Shown one piece after another: positions 47,738 through 55,266 of a DNA stretch of 64,000 nt. The position numbers and the translations under genes were made by a program. Under the pieces are notes generated by a model, which saw only the letters and a program-made list of their open reading frames with translations, did no database searches and had not been told where the DNA came from. This DNA is from Marinosulfonomonas sp. (lineage in GTDB: Bacteria; Pseudomonadota; Alphaproteobacteria; Rhodobacterales; Rhodobacteraceae). Location: positions 35,191 to 99,190 of the forward strand of contig JALSRG010000124.1 of NCBI GenBank assembly GCA_026984915.1, given 5' to 3'. Positions within the stretch are counted from its first letter, which is position 1; each line of letters starts with the position of its first letter.

Positions 47738-48627
47738 GGTGCTGCCTCTGGTCGGGATTGCACCCGCGCAGCTAACAATAGTGCCCCGTCCAGCGCCCCG
47801 CCTTTGGCCGGGGTCAAACAGTCGCGCAGGAGCTTTGGTAGAAACGGCGCATAATGTGGCCCCAGCCCGCCAGTCAGGCAAAGCGGTTCATTTGCGTTCC
47901 GGTCAAGCGTGGACAGGGCCCGTTCAATATAATGGGCACCCTCAGACATCAGTGACAATGCGAATCTATCCCCGGTTTCGGCAGATCTGACAATGGAGGG
48001 GGCAAACCGTGCCAGTTCCGCAGGCGTTGCCTTTTGCGAAAATGCAGACAGGGAAACCGCATCATCGGCAAATTCGGCCAGTGTTTGTTCAATGATCGGG
48101 GTCGGAGGCTCTAGCCCGTCAAAACACAACAATGCCTGCGTAAGCAGGGAGCGCCCCAGCCAGGCGCCCGAAGCCTGATCGCCCGCCACCGCGCCCCATC
48201 CGCCCACATATCGGGTTTGGCCCCGCTCCCGAACAAAGCGGGCCAAGAACGAGCCGGTGCCAATGGCGGCAACGCTTCCGGATGACCCGTTCAAAGCGCC
48301 CAGAACTGTTGCTTCGCGATCTTCGCAAACCTCTGCAATCCCGACCGGCAAAGCCTTGCGGATCGGGGCCGCTGTTTCTTCGGACTGGACACCGGCAAGC
48401 CCAACATGCGCGCGCGCCGTACTCAGGGCGGAAACCGAAATAGCGGATTTTGCCCGCGCTTCCTCTAATGCCGCAAGGATATTGTGTATCGTGGCAGTCA
48501 TATCCGTGGTGGCATTGGCCGGCCCGCCTTTGCCGATGCCCCGCAGCTTACCATCAACAGCGATGGCCGCACGGCATCCAGTGCCGCCGCCATCTATCCC
48601 GACAAGAATATTTTTTGACTCTACCAT
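47734..48627 (-). CDS. BadF/BadG-type N-acetylhexosamine kinase
   Basis: 297 aa ASKHA-fold kinase. Phosphate-1 motif VGIDGGGTGCRAAIA, phosphate-2 SVAAIGTGSFLARF and adenosine motif LTGGLGPHYAPFLP. This family includes N-acetylglucosamine kinases and MurK, which phosphorylates both GlcNAc and MurNAc. Next to murQ and nagA it probably makes GlcNAc-6-P and/or MurNAc-6-P. First gene of the minus operon. Confidence 0.9.
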   Translation of the reverse strand: MVESKNILVGIDGGGTGCRAAIAVDGKLRGIGKGGPANATTDMTATIHNILAALEEARAKSAISVSALSTARAHVGLAGVQSEETAAPIRKALPVGIAEVCEDREATVLGALNGSSGSVAAIGTGSFLARFVRERGQTRYVGGWGAVAGDQASGAWLGRSLLTQALLCFDGLEPPTPIIEQTLAEFADDAVSLSAFSQKATPAELARFAPSIVRSAETGDRFALSLMSEGAHYIERALSTLDRNANEPLCLTGGLGPHYAPFLPKLLRDCLTPAKGGALDGALLLAARVQSRPEAAP

Positions 48628-48631
48628 TTAG

Positions 48632-48648
48632 ATACCTTTTCAATACCT
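48632..48648 (-). promoter_or_regulatory. Operator-like site A ahead of the kinase gene
   Basis: On the minus strand reads AGGTATTGAAAAGGTAT, two GGTAT half-sites 11 bp apart. It lies just upstream of the kinase ATG (48627). Sixteen of 17 bases match site B at 48726-48742, which faces the opposite way toward murQ. Likely binding site for the GntR regulator of the cluster (inference). Confidence 0.6.
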
Positions 48649-48725
48649 TTATCGAAATATTGCGGCAAGGCAAGCTACATTTCTAGGCTAACCCTTTTTG
48701 TAATGTAAAGAAAGATATGGACAAT

Positions 48726-48742
48726 AGGTATTAAAAAGGTAT
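48726..48742 (+). promoter_or_regulatory. Operator-like site B ahead of murQ
   Basis: AGGTATTAAAAAGGTAT, 16 of 17 bases identical to site A in reverse orientation, about 30 nt ahead of the murQ start. The two sites flank the divergent promoter region and would let one regulator control both arms. Confidence 0.6.
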
Positions 48743-48769
48743 TCTTTCAAAAAACACAGGGGGAATCAC

Positions 48770-49684
48770 GTGGCCGCGCCATTGACGGAAACGCCGTATA
48801 TTTCTGCCAAAGGGTTAGAGACGTTATCCGACACCGCAATTCTTCAGCTTGTTCTTGAGGGGCAGAGCTTGGCTTTGGATTCCGTCCGCAGAAGCTATGA
48901 AACCATTGCCATGGCCGCAGCGGTCATGGCCGACGCCATCCGTGATGGCAGGGTTTTGCACTATGTCGCGGCAGGGTCTTCAGCGCTTATGGCAATTTCC
49001 GACGGGCTGGAACTGGAAGGTACTTTCGGCATCGAACGGGCGCAGGTGCGGCTTTGGATGGCGGGTGGCATTCCGACAAAAACCGGCATGCCTGGTCATG
49101 TGGAGGATGATGAGGCGGCCGCTGCGGTAGTTGTGTCGTCAATCGCTGCCGGTGACGTCGTCATTGCCGTAACGGCGAGTGGCTCGACCCCCTACACCTG
49201 TGCGTCCGCACGGCTCGCACAGGCAAAAGGTGCTACTTGTATTGCGATTGCAAATGTACCGGATGCCAAGGTTTTCGATTGGGCTGACATTTCTGTTTGC
49301 CTGCCAACACCACCAGAGATTATTGCCGGATCAACCCGCTTGGGGGCTGCGACTGCGCAAAAGGCGGCTTTGAACATGATGTCCACCCTGATGGGGATAC
49401 GCCTGGGGCATGTGTACGACAGCAGGATGGTGAATTTACAGGCGGACAATGAAAAATTGCACAACCGTGCCCGAACAATGATTGCCGACATCACCGGCGT
49501 TAGCGCGGATGACGCCTCGATTTATCTTGCAAAATCCGGGTATTCGGTGAAATCGGCGATTTTGCTGGCTTCGGGTGTTGCAACGCTGGAAGACGCCAAC
49601 GCGAGGCTGAGAGAGGTCGGGGGCGACCTGCACGCGGCCCTTCAGTGGAGTAGCGACACTCGGAACCGAAGTGAGAACAGATGA
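48770..49684 (+). CDS. murQ: N-acetylmuramic acid 6-phosphate etherase MurQ
   Basis: 304 aa SIS-fold enzyme cleaving the lactyl ether of MurNAc-6-P to give GlcNAc-6-P, the NagA substrate. VTASGSTPYTCASARLAQAK, CLPTPPEIIAGSTRLGAATAQK, LNMMSTLMGIRLGHVYDSRMVNL and KSAILLASGVATLEDA are MurQ hallmarks. GTG start with AGGGGGA upstream. It links the cluster to peptidoglycan recycling or scavenging. Confidence 0.9.
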   Translation: MAAPLTETPYISAKGLETLSDTAILQLVLEGQSLALDSVRRSYETIAMAAAVMADAIRDGRVLHYVAAGSSALMAISDGLELEGTFGIERAQVRLWMAGGIPTKTGMPGHVEDDEAAAAVVVSSIAAGDVVIAVTASGSTPYTCASARLAQAKGATCIAIANVPDAKVFDWADISVCLPTPPEIIAGSTRLGAATAQKAALNMMSTLMGIRLGHVYDSRMVNLQADNEKLHNRARTMIADITGVSADDASIYLAKSGYSVKSAILLASGVATLEDANARLREVGGDLHAALQWSSDTRNRSENR

Positions 49685-49711
49685 ATTGCGACCAACCAAA
49701 GGGAGATTGAA

Positions 49712-50977
49712 ATGAAAATGAAATACAAACTTGGGGGCCTGCTGCTGGCGGGCACCATTCTGGGTGGGGCATTGTCTGCCACCGCCGAGGAAGCAACCAT
49801 CAGCATCGAAAGCTGGCGCTCGGAAGATCTGGCCATCTGGCAGGACAAGATCATCCCGGCATTTGAGGCATCTCATCCGGGTATCAAGGTAAAGTTTACC
49901 CCGACCTCCCCGACCGAATATGATGCTTCGCTGAATTCACGCCTTGCCGGTGGCACTGCAGGTGATCTGATTACCTGCCGTCCGTTTGACCAGTCTTTGG
50001 CTGTGTACGAACAAGGAAACCTGGCTGACCTGACCAATCTGGAGGCGATGAAAAATTTTCCTGATGTGGCAAAATCCGCATGGAGCACCGATGATGGCTC
50101 GGTCACGTTCTGTGTGCCGATGGCTTCGGTCATTCACGGGTTCATCTATAACAAGGACGCTTTCAAGGAACTGGGCCTGTCGGTGCCGCAAACCGAGGAG
50201 GAATTCTTTGCGGTTCTGGATAAAATCAAGGAAGATGGGACTTATATCCCGATGGCGATGGGGACTCATGACGAATGGGAAGCCAACACCATGGGGTATT
50301 ACAACATCGGGCCGAACTACTGGAAAGGCGAGGAAGGCCGCCTGGCACTGATCAAAGGCACGCAAAAGCTGACCGACAAAGACTGGGTCGATCCTTTCCG
50401 CTCGCTGGCAAAATGGGGCGCTTATCTGGGGGACGGGTTTGAATCCCAGACTTATTCTGACAGCCAGAACCTGTTTACGCTGGGACGGGCCGCAATTTAT
50501 CCTGCCGGTTCTTGGGAAATCAGCGGTTTCAACACGCAGGCCGATTTTGCGATGGGCGCATTCAAGCCGCCAGTGCCAGTTGCCGGGCAGGATTGCTATA
50601 TTTCGGATCACACGGATATCGGAATGGGCATGAATGCAAAAACGGCGAATCCGGAGGCTGCAAAGGCTTTCCTGAACTGGATGGGTTCAGAAGAATTTGC
50701 CTCGCTATATGCCAATGCTCTGCCGGGGTTCTTTTCCCTCTCCAAGCATTCGGTCAAACTTGATGACCCGCTTGCACAGGAATTTGTCAGTTGGCGCGAA
50801 ACCTGCAAGTCGACCATTCGGCCGACCTATCAGATCCTTTCGCGCGGAACACCCAATCTGGAAACGGAAATGGGGCGGGTTTCAGCGAATGTGATCAAGG
50901 GGACTGTAACGCCAGAGGATGCGGCAGCCGAACTGCAGAAAGGCCTTGAGAGCTGGTACAAACCGCAACAGAACTGA
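49712..50977 (+). CDS. ABC transporter sugar-binding protein (CUT1 family)
   Basis: 421 aa extracellular solute-binding protein family 1. Signal peptide to about residue 25 (LLLAGTILGGALSATAE). ISIESWRSEDLAIWQDKIIPAF and a late YNIGPNYWKGEEGRL fit sugar receptors. By context the ligand is an amino sugar or muropeptide. AGGGAG precedes the ATG; 27 nt from murQ. Confidence 0.9.
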   Translation: MKMKYKLGGLLLAGTILGGALSATAEEATISIESWRSEDLAIWQDKIIPAFEASHPGIKVKFTPTSPTEYDASLNSRLAGGTAGDLITCRPFDQSLAVYEQGNLADLTNLEAMKNFPDVAKSAWSTDDGSVTFCVPMASVIHGFIYNKDAFKELGLSVPQTEEEFFAVLDKIKEDGTYIPMAMGTHDEWEANTMGYYNIGPNYWKGEEGRLALIKGTQKLTDKDWVDPFRSLAKWGAYLGDGFESQTYSDSQNLFTLGRAAIYPAGSWEISGFNTQADFAMGAFKPPVPVAGQDCYISDHTDIGMGMNAKTANPEAAKAFLNWMGSEEFASLYANALPGFFSLSKHSVKLDDPLAQEFVSWRETCKSTIRPTYQILSRGTPNLETEMGRVSANVIKGTVTPEDAAAELQKGLESWYKPQQN

Positions 50978-51036
50978 TGCGGGAATGAAAAATGCTTTGG
51001 GCGGCATGGTTCGCCCAAGGCATTCACGGGGGGAAT

Positions 51037-51963
51037 ATGCAGACAACAGTCAGAAAACAGCGGTTCAAGTGGCATATTGTGGTTTTTCTGGCGCCAGCGG
51101 TGCTGGTTTACAGCGCCATCATGATATTCCCCATGATCGATACGCTGCGCCTGTCGCTCTTCACTCAGGAAGGCAGCAAAGAGGTCTATGTCGGGCTGAA
51201 GAATTTTCAGACCCTGTTCCATGATCCGAACTGGAGCGGCCAGTTCTGGAATGCCCTGGGCAATAACGTCTGGTTTTTCATCATCCACATGCTGGTGCAG
51301 AATCCGATCGGAATCATGTTGGCCGCCATCCTGTCTGTTCCGACGCTACGATTTGCGGCGGCATACCGCACGGTCGTGATTGTGCCGACAATTCTGTCAT
51401 TCGTGATTGTGGGGTTTGCCTGGAAATTGATCCTTTCGCCCCTGTGGGGTATTGCCCCTGGAATACTGGATGCCATCGGGCTGAAATCATGGTTTCACCC
51501 TTGGCTGGGCAAGGAAGAATATGCGCTGACCACGCTTGCGCTGATCTCGGTCTGGCAGTTCATCGGCATCCCGATGATGCTGATCTACGCCGCATTGCTG
51601 TCAATCCCTCAGGAAATTCTGGAGGCGGCCGAATGTGACGGAATTACCGGGTTTTCGGCGTTCTGGAAGGTCAAACTGCCGCTGATCCTGCCGTCGATCG
51701 GCATCATTTCCATCCTGACGTTTGTCGGCAATTTCAACTCATTCGACCTGATATATGTGGCGCAGGGGCCTGTGGCCGGGCCAAACTATTCCACCGACAT
51801 ACTGGGGACTTTCATGTATCGCACCTTTTTCGGCTACCAGTTGCAACTGGGCGACCAGAATCTGGGTGCCGCGATTGCCAGCGTGATGTTTGCAATCATC
51901 CTCGTCGGGGTCTGCATCTATCTGTTCACGGTTCAAAGGCGGCTGCGCCGCTATCAGTTCTGA
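51037..51963 (+). CDS. ABC sugar transporter permease 1 (MalF-like)
   Basis: 308 aa, six hydrophobic segments. The EAA loop reads EAAECDGITGFSAFWKVKLPLILPS, matching the CUT1 permease consensus. Start at 51037 with GGGGGG upstream; a longer in-frame start at 50992 lies close to the binding-protein stop. Confidence 0.92.
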   Translation: MQTTVRKQRFKWHIVVFLAPAVLVYSAIMIFPMIDTLRLSLFTQEGSKEVYVGLKNFQTLFHDPNWSGQFWNALGNNVWFFIIHMLVQNPIGIMLAAILSVPTLRFAAAYRTVVIVPTILSFVIVGFAWKLILSPLWGIAPGILDAIGLKSWFHPWLGKEEYALTTLALISVWQFIGIPMMLIYAALLSIPQEILEAAECDGITGFSAFWKVKLPLILPSIGIISILTFVGNFNSFDLIYVAQGPVAGPNYSTDILGTFMYRTFFGYQLQLGDQNLGAAIASVMFAIILVGVCIYLFTVQRRLRRYQF

Positions 51964-51975
51964 GGAGGGCAGACA

Positions 51976-52815
51976 ATGAACAAGGCCCGCAGAAACCTTG
52001 CGCATTCCATCGCGGCGCATACGTTGCTTCTCAGTTATACGATTCTGGCGCTGTTCCCGGTTTTTGTTATCCTGATCAACAGTTTCAAAACGCGCAAAGC
52101 AATTTTTCGCCATCCGCTGACGCCGCCAAATCCGGACAGTTTCAGCCTGGTTGGATATGAGACTGTGCTGAAGCAAGGCGATTTTTTCCACTATTTTCAG
52201 AACTCGATGATCGTCACCGTGGTGTCGCTGTTCTTCATCTTGCTATTTGGGGCGATGGCGGCCTTTGCACTGGCTGAATACCGGTTTCGCGGCAACGTCT
52301 GGATGGGGTTGTATCTGGCGCTGGGCATCATGATCCCGATCCGCATCGGCACCGTGGCGATCCTGCAGATGATGGTGGCCAGCGGGCTGGTGAACACTCT
52401 GACGGCGCTGATCCTGGTCTATACGGCGCAGGGGTTGCCGCTGGCGGTTTTCATCCTGACCGAGTTCATGAAACAGGTTTCGGATGATCTGAAGAACGCC
52501 GGGCGGATCGACGGGCTCAGTGAATACGCGATCTTCTTTCGGCTGGCGTTGCCGCTTGTGCGGCCGGCCATGGCCACGGTGGCGGTTTTCAACATGATTC
52601 CGATCTGGAATGATCTGTGGTTTCCGCTGATCTTGGCCCCGAGCGAGGCAACCAAAACCCTGACATTGGGCAGTCAGGTTTTCATCGGGCAGTTTGTCAC
52701 CAACTGGAATGCGGTTCTGGCAGCGCTGTCATTGGCGATTATTCCGGTCTTGGCTCTCTATGTCATTTTTTCACGTCAGTTGATCCGCGGGATAACGGCC
52801 GGGGCTGTGAAATGA
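51976..52815 (+). CDS. ABC sugar transporter permease 2 (MalG-like)
   Basis: 279 aa, six hydrophobic segments, with the EAA-type loop DDLKNAGRIDGLSEYAIFFR followed by LALPLVRPAM. GGAGGG precedes the ATG. Pairs with permease 1. Confidence 0.92.
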   Translation: MNKARRNLAHSIAAHTLLLSYTILALFPVFVILINSFKTRKAIFRHPLTPPNPDSFSLVGYETVLKQGDFFHYFQNSMIVTVVSLFFILLFGAMAAFALAEYRFRGNVWMGLYLALGIMIPIRIGTVAILQMMVASGLVNTLTALILVYTAQGLPLAVFILTEFMKQVSDDLKNAGRIDGLSEYAIFFRLALPLVRPAMATVAVFNMIPIWNDLWFPLILAPSEATKTLTLGSQVFIGQFVTNWNAVLAALSLAIIPVLALYVIFSRQLIRGITAGAVK

Positions 52816-52909
52816 CGGGTTCATCGCGTGCTCCTTTCCCCGGGGTGAACAGTATCGCGCTTCGGTGCGTTTGTATAACTTCCGCAAGGGTAAAACGAAG
52901 GGTAAGACA

Positions 52910-53908
52910 ATGACGGCATTGCGCCTGAAAAATATAAGCAAGTCCTTTGGGCCGGTCGAAGTTCTGAAAAACATAGATCTGACGGTCGAGGATGGTGAGT
53001 TTGTCGTCTTTGTCGGCCCGTCCGGCTGTGGTAAATCCACGCTGCTGCGGGTGATCGCCGGATTGGAGGACGCCAGCGCTGGTCTGGTCGAAATTGGTGG
53101 GGTGGACGTTACACTGACACCGCCGGCCAAACGCGGCATTGCCATGGTATTTCAGACCTACGCGCTCTATCCGCATCTGACGGTACGCGGCAACATGGCG
53201 CTGGGACTGAAACAGGCAAGACGCCCGAAGGAGATCATTGAAAAGCGCCTGAAAGAAGCGAGCCGGATGCTGTCACTGGAACCCTATCTGGACCGGCGCC
53301 CTTCAGAACTGTCGGGTGGCCAACGTCAGCGTGTGGCGATCGGGCGGGCGATCATGCGTGAACCAAAACTGTTCCTGTTTGACGAGCCGTTGTCCAATCT
53401 TGATGCCGCTTTGCGAATGAATACGCGCGTCGAGATTGCCGCGCTGCATCGAAATCTGGCTGCCTCGATGATCTATGTGACCCATGATCAAACCGAGGCA
53501 ATGACACTTGCCGACAGGATTGTTGTCATGCGCGATGGTATTGTTGAACAGGTCGGCGCCCCCATGGATCTGTACAACAACCCGGACAATCAATTTGTTG
53601 CGGGCTTTCTGGGGGCGCCTTCCATGAATTTCATCAATGCCGGGCAGCACGGATTTGAGCAGGCGGCCGTGCTGGGAATTCGTCCGGAACATCTGAAAAT
53701 ATCCGATACCGGCCCGTTGCAAGGCCACGTCACACATGTGGAAAGGTTGGGCGCAGACACCAACGTACTTGTAAAACTGAATACGGACGAAATGCTGACC
53801 CTACGCCTGTTCGGCCAGTATGATTTTGAAATCGATGCACCGATCAGGCTGGGCTATGCGATGAAAGACGCCTTCCTGTTTGACGAAAACGGTCACCGCG
53901 TCAAGTGA
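52910..53908 (+). CDS. ABC sugar transporter ATP-binding protein (UgpC/MsmK-like)
   Basis: 332 aa. Walker A GPSGCGKST, signature LSGGQRQRVAIGRAI, Walker B LFLFDEPLSNLDA, and a C-terminal OB-type MOI domain (RPEHLKISDTG). These generic CUT1 ATPases often serve several sugar permeases. The 94-nt gap after permease 2 is larger than in the rest of the operon. Confidence 0.94.
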   Translation: MTALRLKNISKSFGPVEVLKNIDLTVEDGEFVVFVGPSGCGKSTLLRVIAGLEDASAGLVEIGGVDVTLTPPAKRGIAMVFQTYALYPHLTVRGNMALGLKQARRPKEIIEKRLKEASRMLSLEPYLDRRPSELSGGQRQRVAIGRAIMREPKLFLFDEPLSNLDAALRMNTRVEIAALHRNLAASMIYVTHDQTEAMTLADRIVVMRDGIVEQVGAPMDLYNNPDNQFVAGFLGAPSMNFINAGQHGFEQAAVLGIRPEHLKISDTGPLQGHVTHVERLGADTNVLVKLNTDEMLTLRLFGQYDFEIDAPIRLGYAMKDAFLFDENGHRVK

Positions 53909-53911
53909 GCG

Positions 53912-54043
53912 TCATATGCCCGTTCCGGCGATGGCATTCAGGCGCTGCAATAAAGTTTGGCGGGCAACCTTTCCGCGAATCGATTCCATTACAATAAGTG
54001 CTTGCAGAGGTTGGCCAGCACAGTAGCTTTGCGATTTTGCCCT
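53912..54043 (-). pseudogene. Possible C-terminal remnant of a minus-strand gene
   Basis: A 43-codon open stretch with no start at its upstream end. Its sequence is protein-like (AGQPLQALIVMESIRGKV, then ARQTLLQRLNAIAGTGI) and ends 4 nt beyond the ABC ATPase stop on the other strand. A 25-codon ORF starting at the internal ATG is also possible. The upstream 150 bp has no continuation. I cannot name a family. Confidence 0.25.
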
Positions 54044-54193
54044 TCAAAATCAATAAAAAGAACTGTCACGGCGCAATTTAAGCAATAATGGCAGTTCCTG
54101 GTTCACAACCGGACCAATTCGGTTAATCTGACACGAACCAACAAAAGCGTCTGAAAACCAACGTGTAAAAAGACTTCAACAAGGGAGAAAACC

Positions 54194-55162
54194 ATGAAGT
54201 TTACAAAAATAATCGCCACAGCCGCGGCGCTCGTTCTATCTGCGCAGGTAGGCAGCGCTGGCGAGCAAAAGTTCATCTCGATCGGTACTGGTGGTGTTAC
54301 AGGTGTTTATTATCCGGCCGGCGGGGCCATTTGTCGGTTGGTTAACAAGCAGCGCAAGGAAACCGGCATACGCTGTTCCGCCGAATCCACCGGCGGATCT
54401 ATCTACAATATCAACACCATTCGCGCCGGAGAGCTTGAATTCGGGGTTGCGCAATCCGACTGGCAGTACCATGCGTATCATGGCACCTCGAAATTTGCCG
54501 ATCAGGGCCCGTTCACCAAATTGCGTGCTGTCTTTTCCTTGCATCCAGAACCTGTGACCATTCTGGCGCGGCGCGATGCCGGGATCAGCAATATCACGGA
54601 TATTCCCGGCAAGCGTTTCAACATTGGTAATGACGGATCGGGAACACAGGGAACCTGGGAAGTGATTGAAAAGGCCATGGGCTGGAAGCGCAGCGATCTC
54701 GCCCTGGCGGCCAAAATGAAATCATCCGAGACGGCCGCCGCCCTGTGTGACGACAAGATTGACGGCTATTTCTGGCTTGTTGGCCATCCGTCCGGCCTGA
54801 CGCAGGAAACCATAGCCTCTTGTGATGCGGTCATTGTTCCGGCTGTGGCCCCGGAAATCGACAAGCTGGTTGCCGATAATCCCTATTACAGAAAAGCCAT
54901 CATCCCCGGTGGCATGTACCCCGGCAACCCGGATGATATTCAGACCTTTGGTGTGGGGGCTACTTTCGTGACCTCGGCCGATGTCCCGGAAGAGGTTGTT
55001 TACATCGTCGCCAAGGCGGTTATGGAAAATCTGGATGATTTCCGCAAACTGCATCCTGCTTTTGCCAATCTGAAGGCCGAAGAGATGGTTCGTGACAGTT
55101 TGTCAGCCCCGCTGCATCCGGGGGCAATTCGTGCCTACAAGGAACTTGGCCTGATTGACTGA
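54194..55162 (+). CDS. TAXI family TRAP transporter solute-binding protein
   Basis: 322 aa periplasmic receptor. Signal peptide to about residue 23 (ATAAALVLSAQVGSAG), then FISIGTGGVTGVYYPAGGAI, which is the TAXI-family start, followed by STGGSIYNINTIRAGELEFG. The ligand is unknown; some TAXI proteins bind glutamate or related acids. GGGAG precedes the ATG. A stem-loop and 104 bp separate it from its permease. Confidence 0.93.
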   Translation: MKFTKIIATAAALVLSAQVGSAGEQKFISIGTGGVTGVYYPAGGAICRLVNKQRKETGIRCSAESTGGSIYNINTIRAGELEFGVAQSDWQYHAYHGTSKFADQGPFTKLRAVFSLHPEPVTILARRDAGISNITDIPGKRFNIGNDGSGTQGTWEVIEKAMGWKRSDLALAAKMKSSETAAALCDDKIDGYFWLVGHPSGLTQETIASCDAVIVPAVAPEIDKLVADNPYYRKAIIPGGMYPGNPDDIQTFGVGATFVTSADVPEEVVYIVAKAVMENLDDFRKLHPAFANLKAEEMVRDSLSAPLHPGAIRAYKELGLID

Positions 55163-55177
55163 TCTTCAGGCAACATT

Positions 55178-55202
55178 CTGGGCGGGAGTCATTCCCGCCC
55201 AG
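55178..55202 (+). terminator. Intercistronic stem-loop between TRAP receptor and permease
   Basis: Perfect 10-bp arms CTGGGCGGGA (55178-55187) and TCCCGCCCAG (55193-55202), 5-nt loop, not followed by a T run. Such hairpins commonly raise receptor mRNA over permease mRNA through partial termination or 3'-end protection. Confidence 0.55.
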
Positions 55203-55266
55203 TAAAATCAAAAAATATAATAAAAACAAAGCCATGACTAAAGTCACGGCACAGGGAGATTAACGT

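Noticed and set aside
52812..52913. 33-codon ORF overlapping the permease stop by ATGA, before the ABC ATPase gene
   Set aside because: Arg/Cys-rich without a recognisable pattern; it ends inside the ATPase start and more likely reflects the leader.
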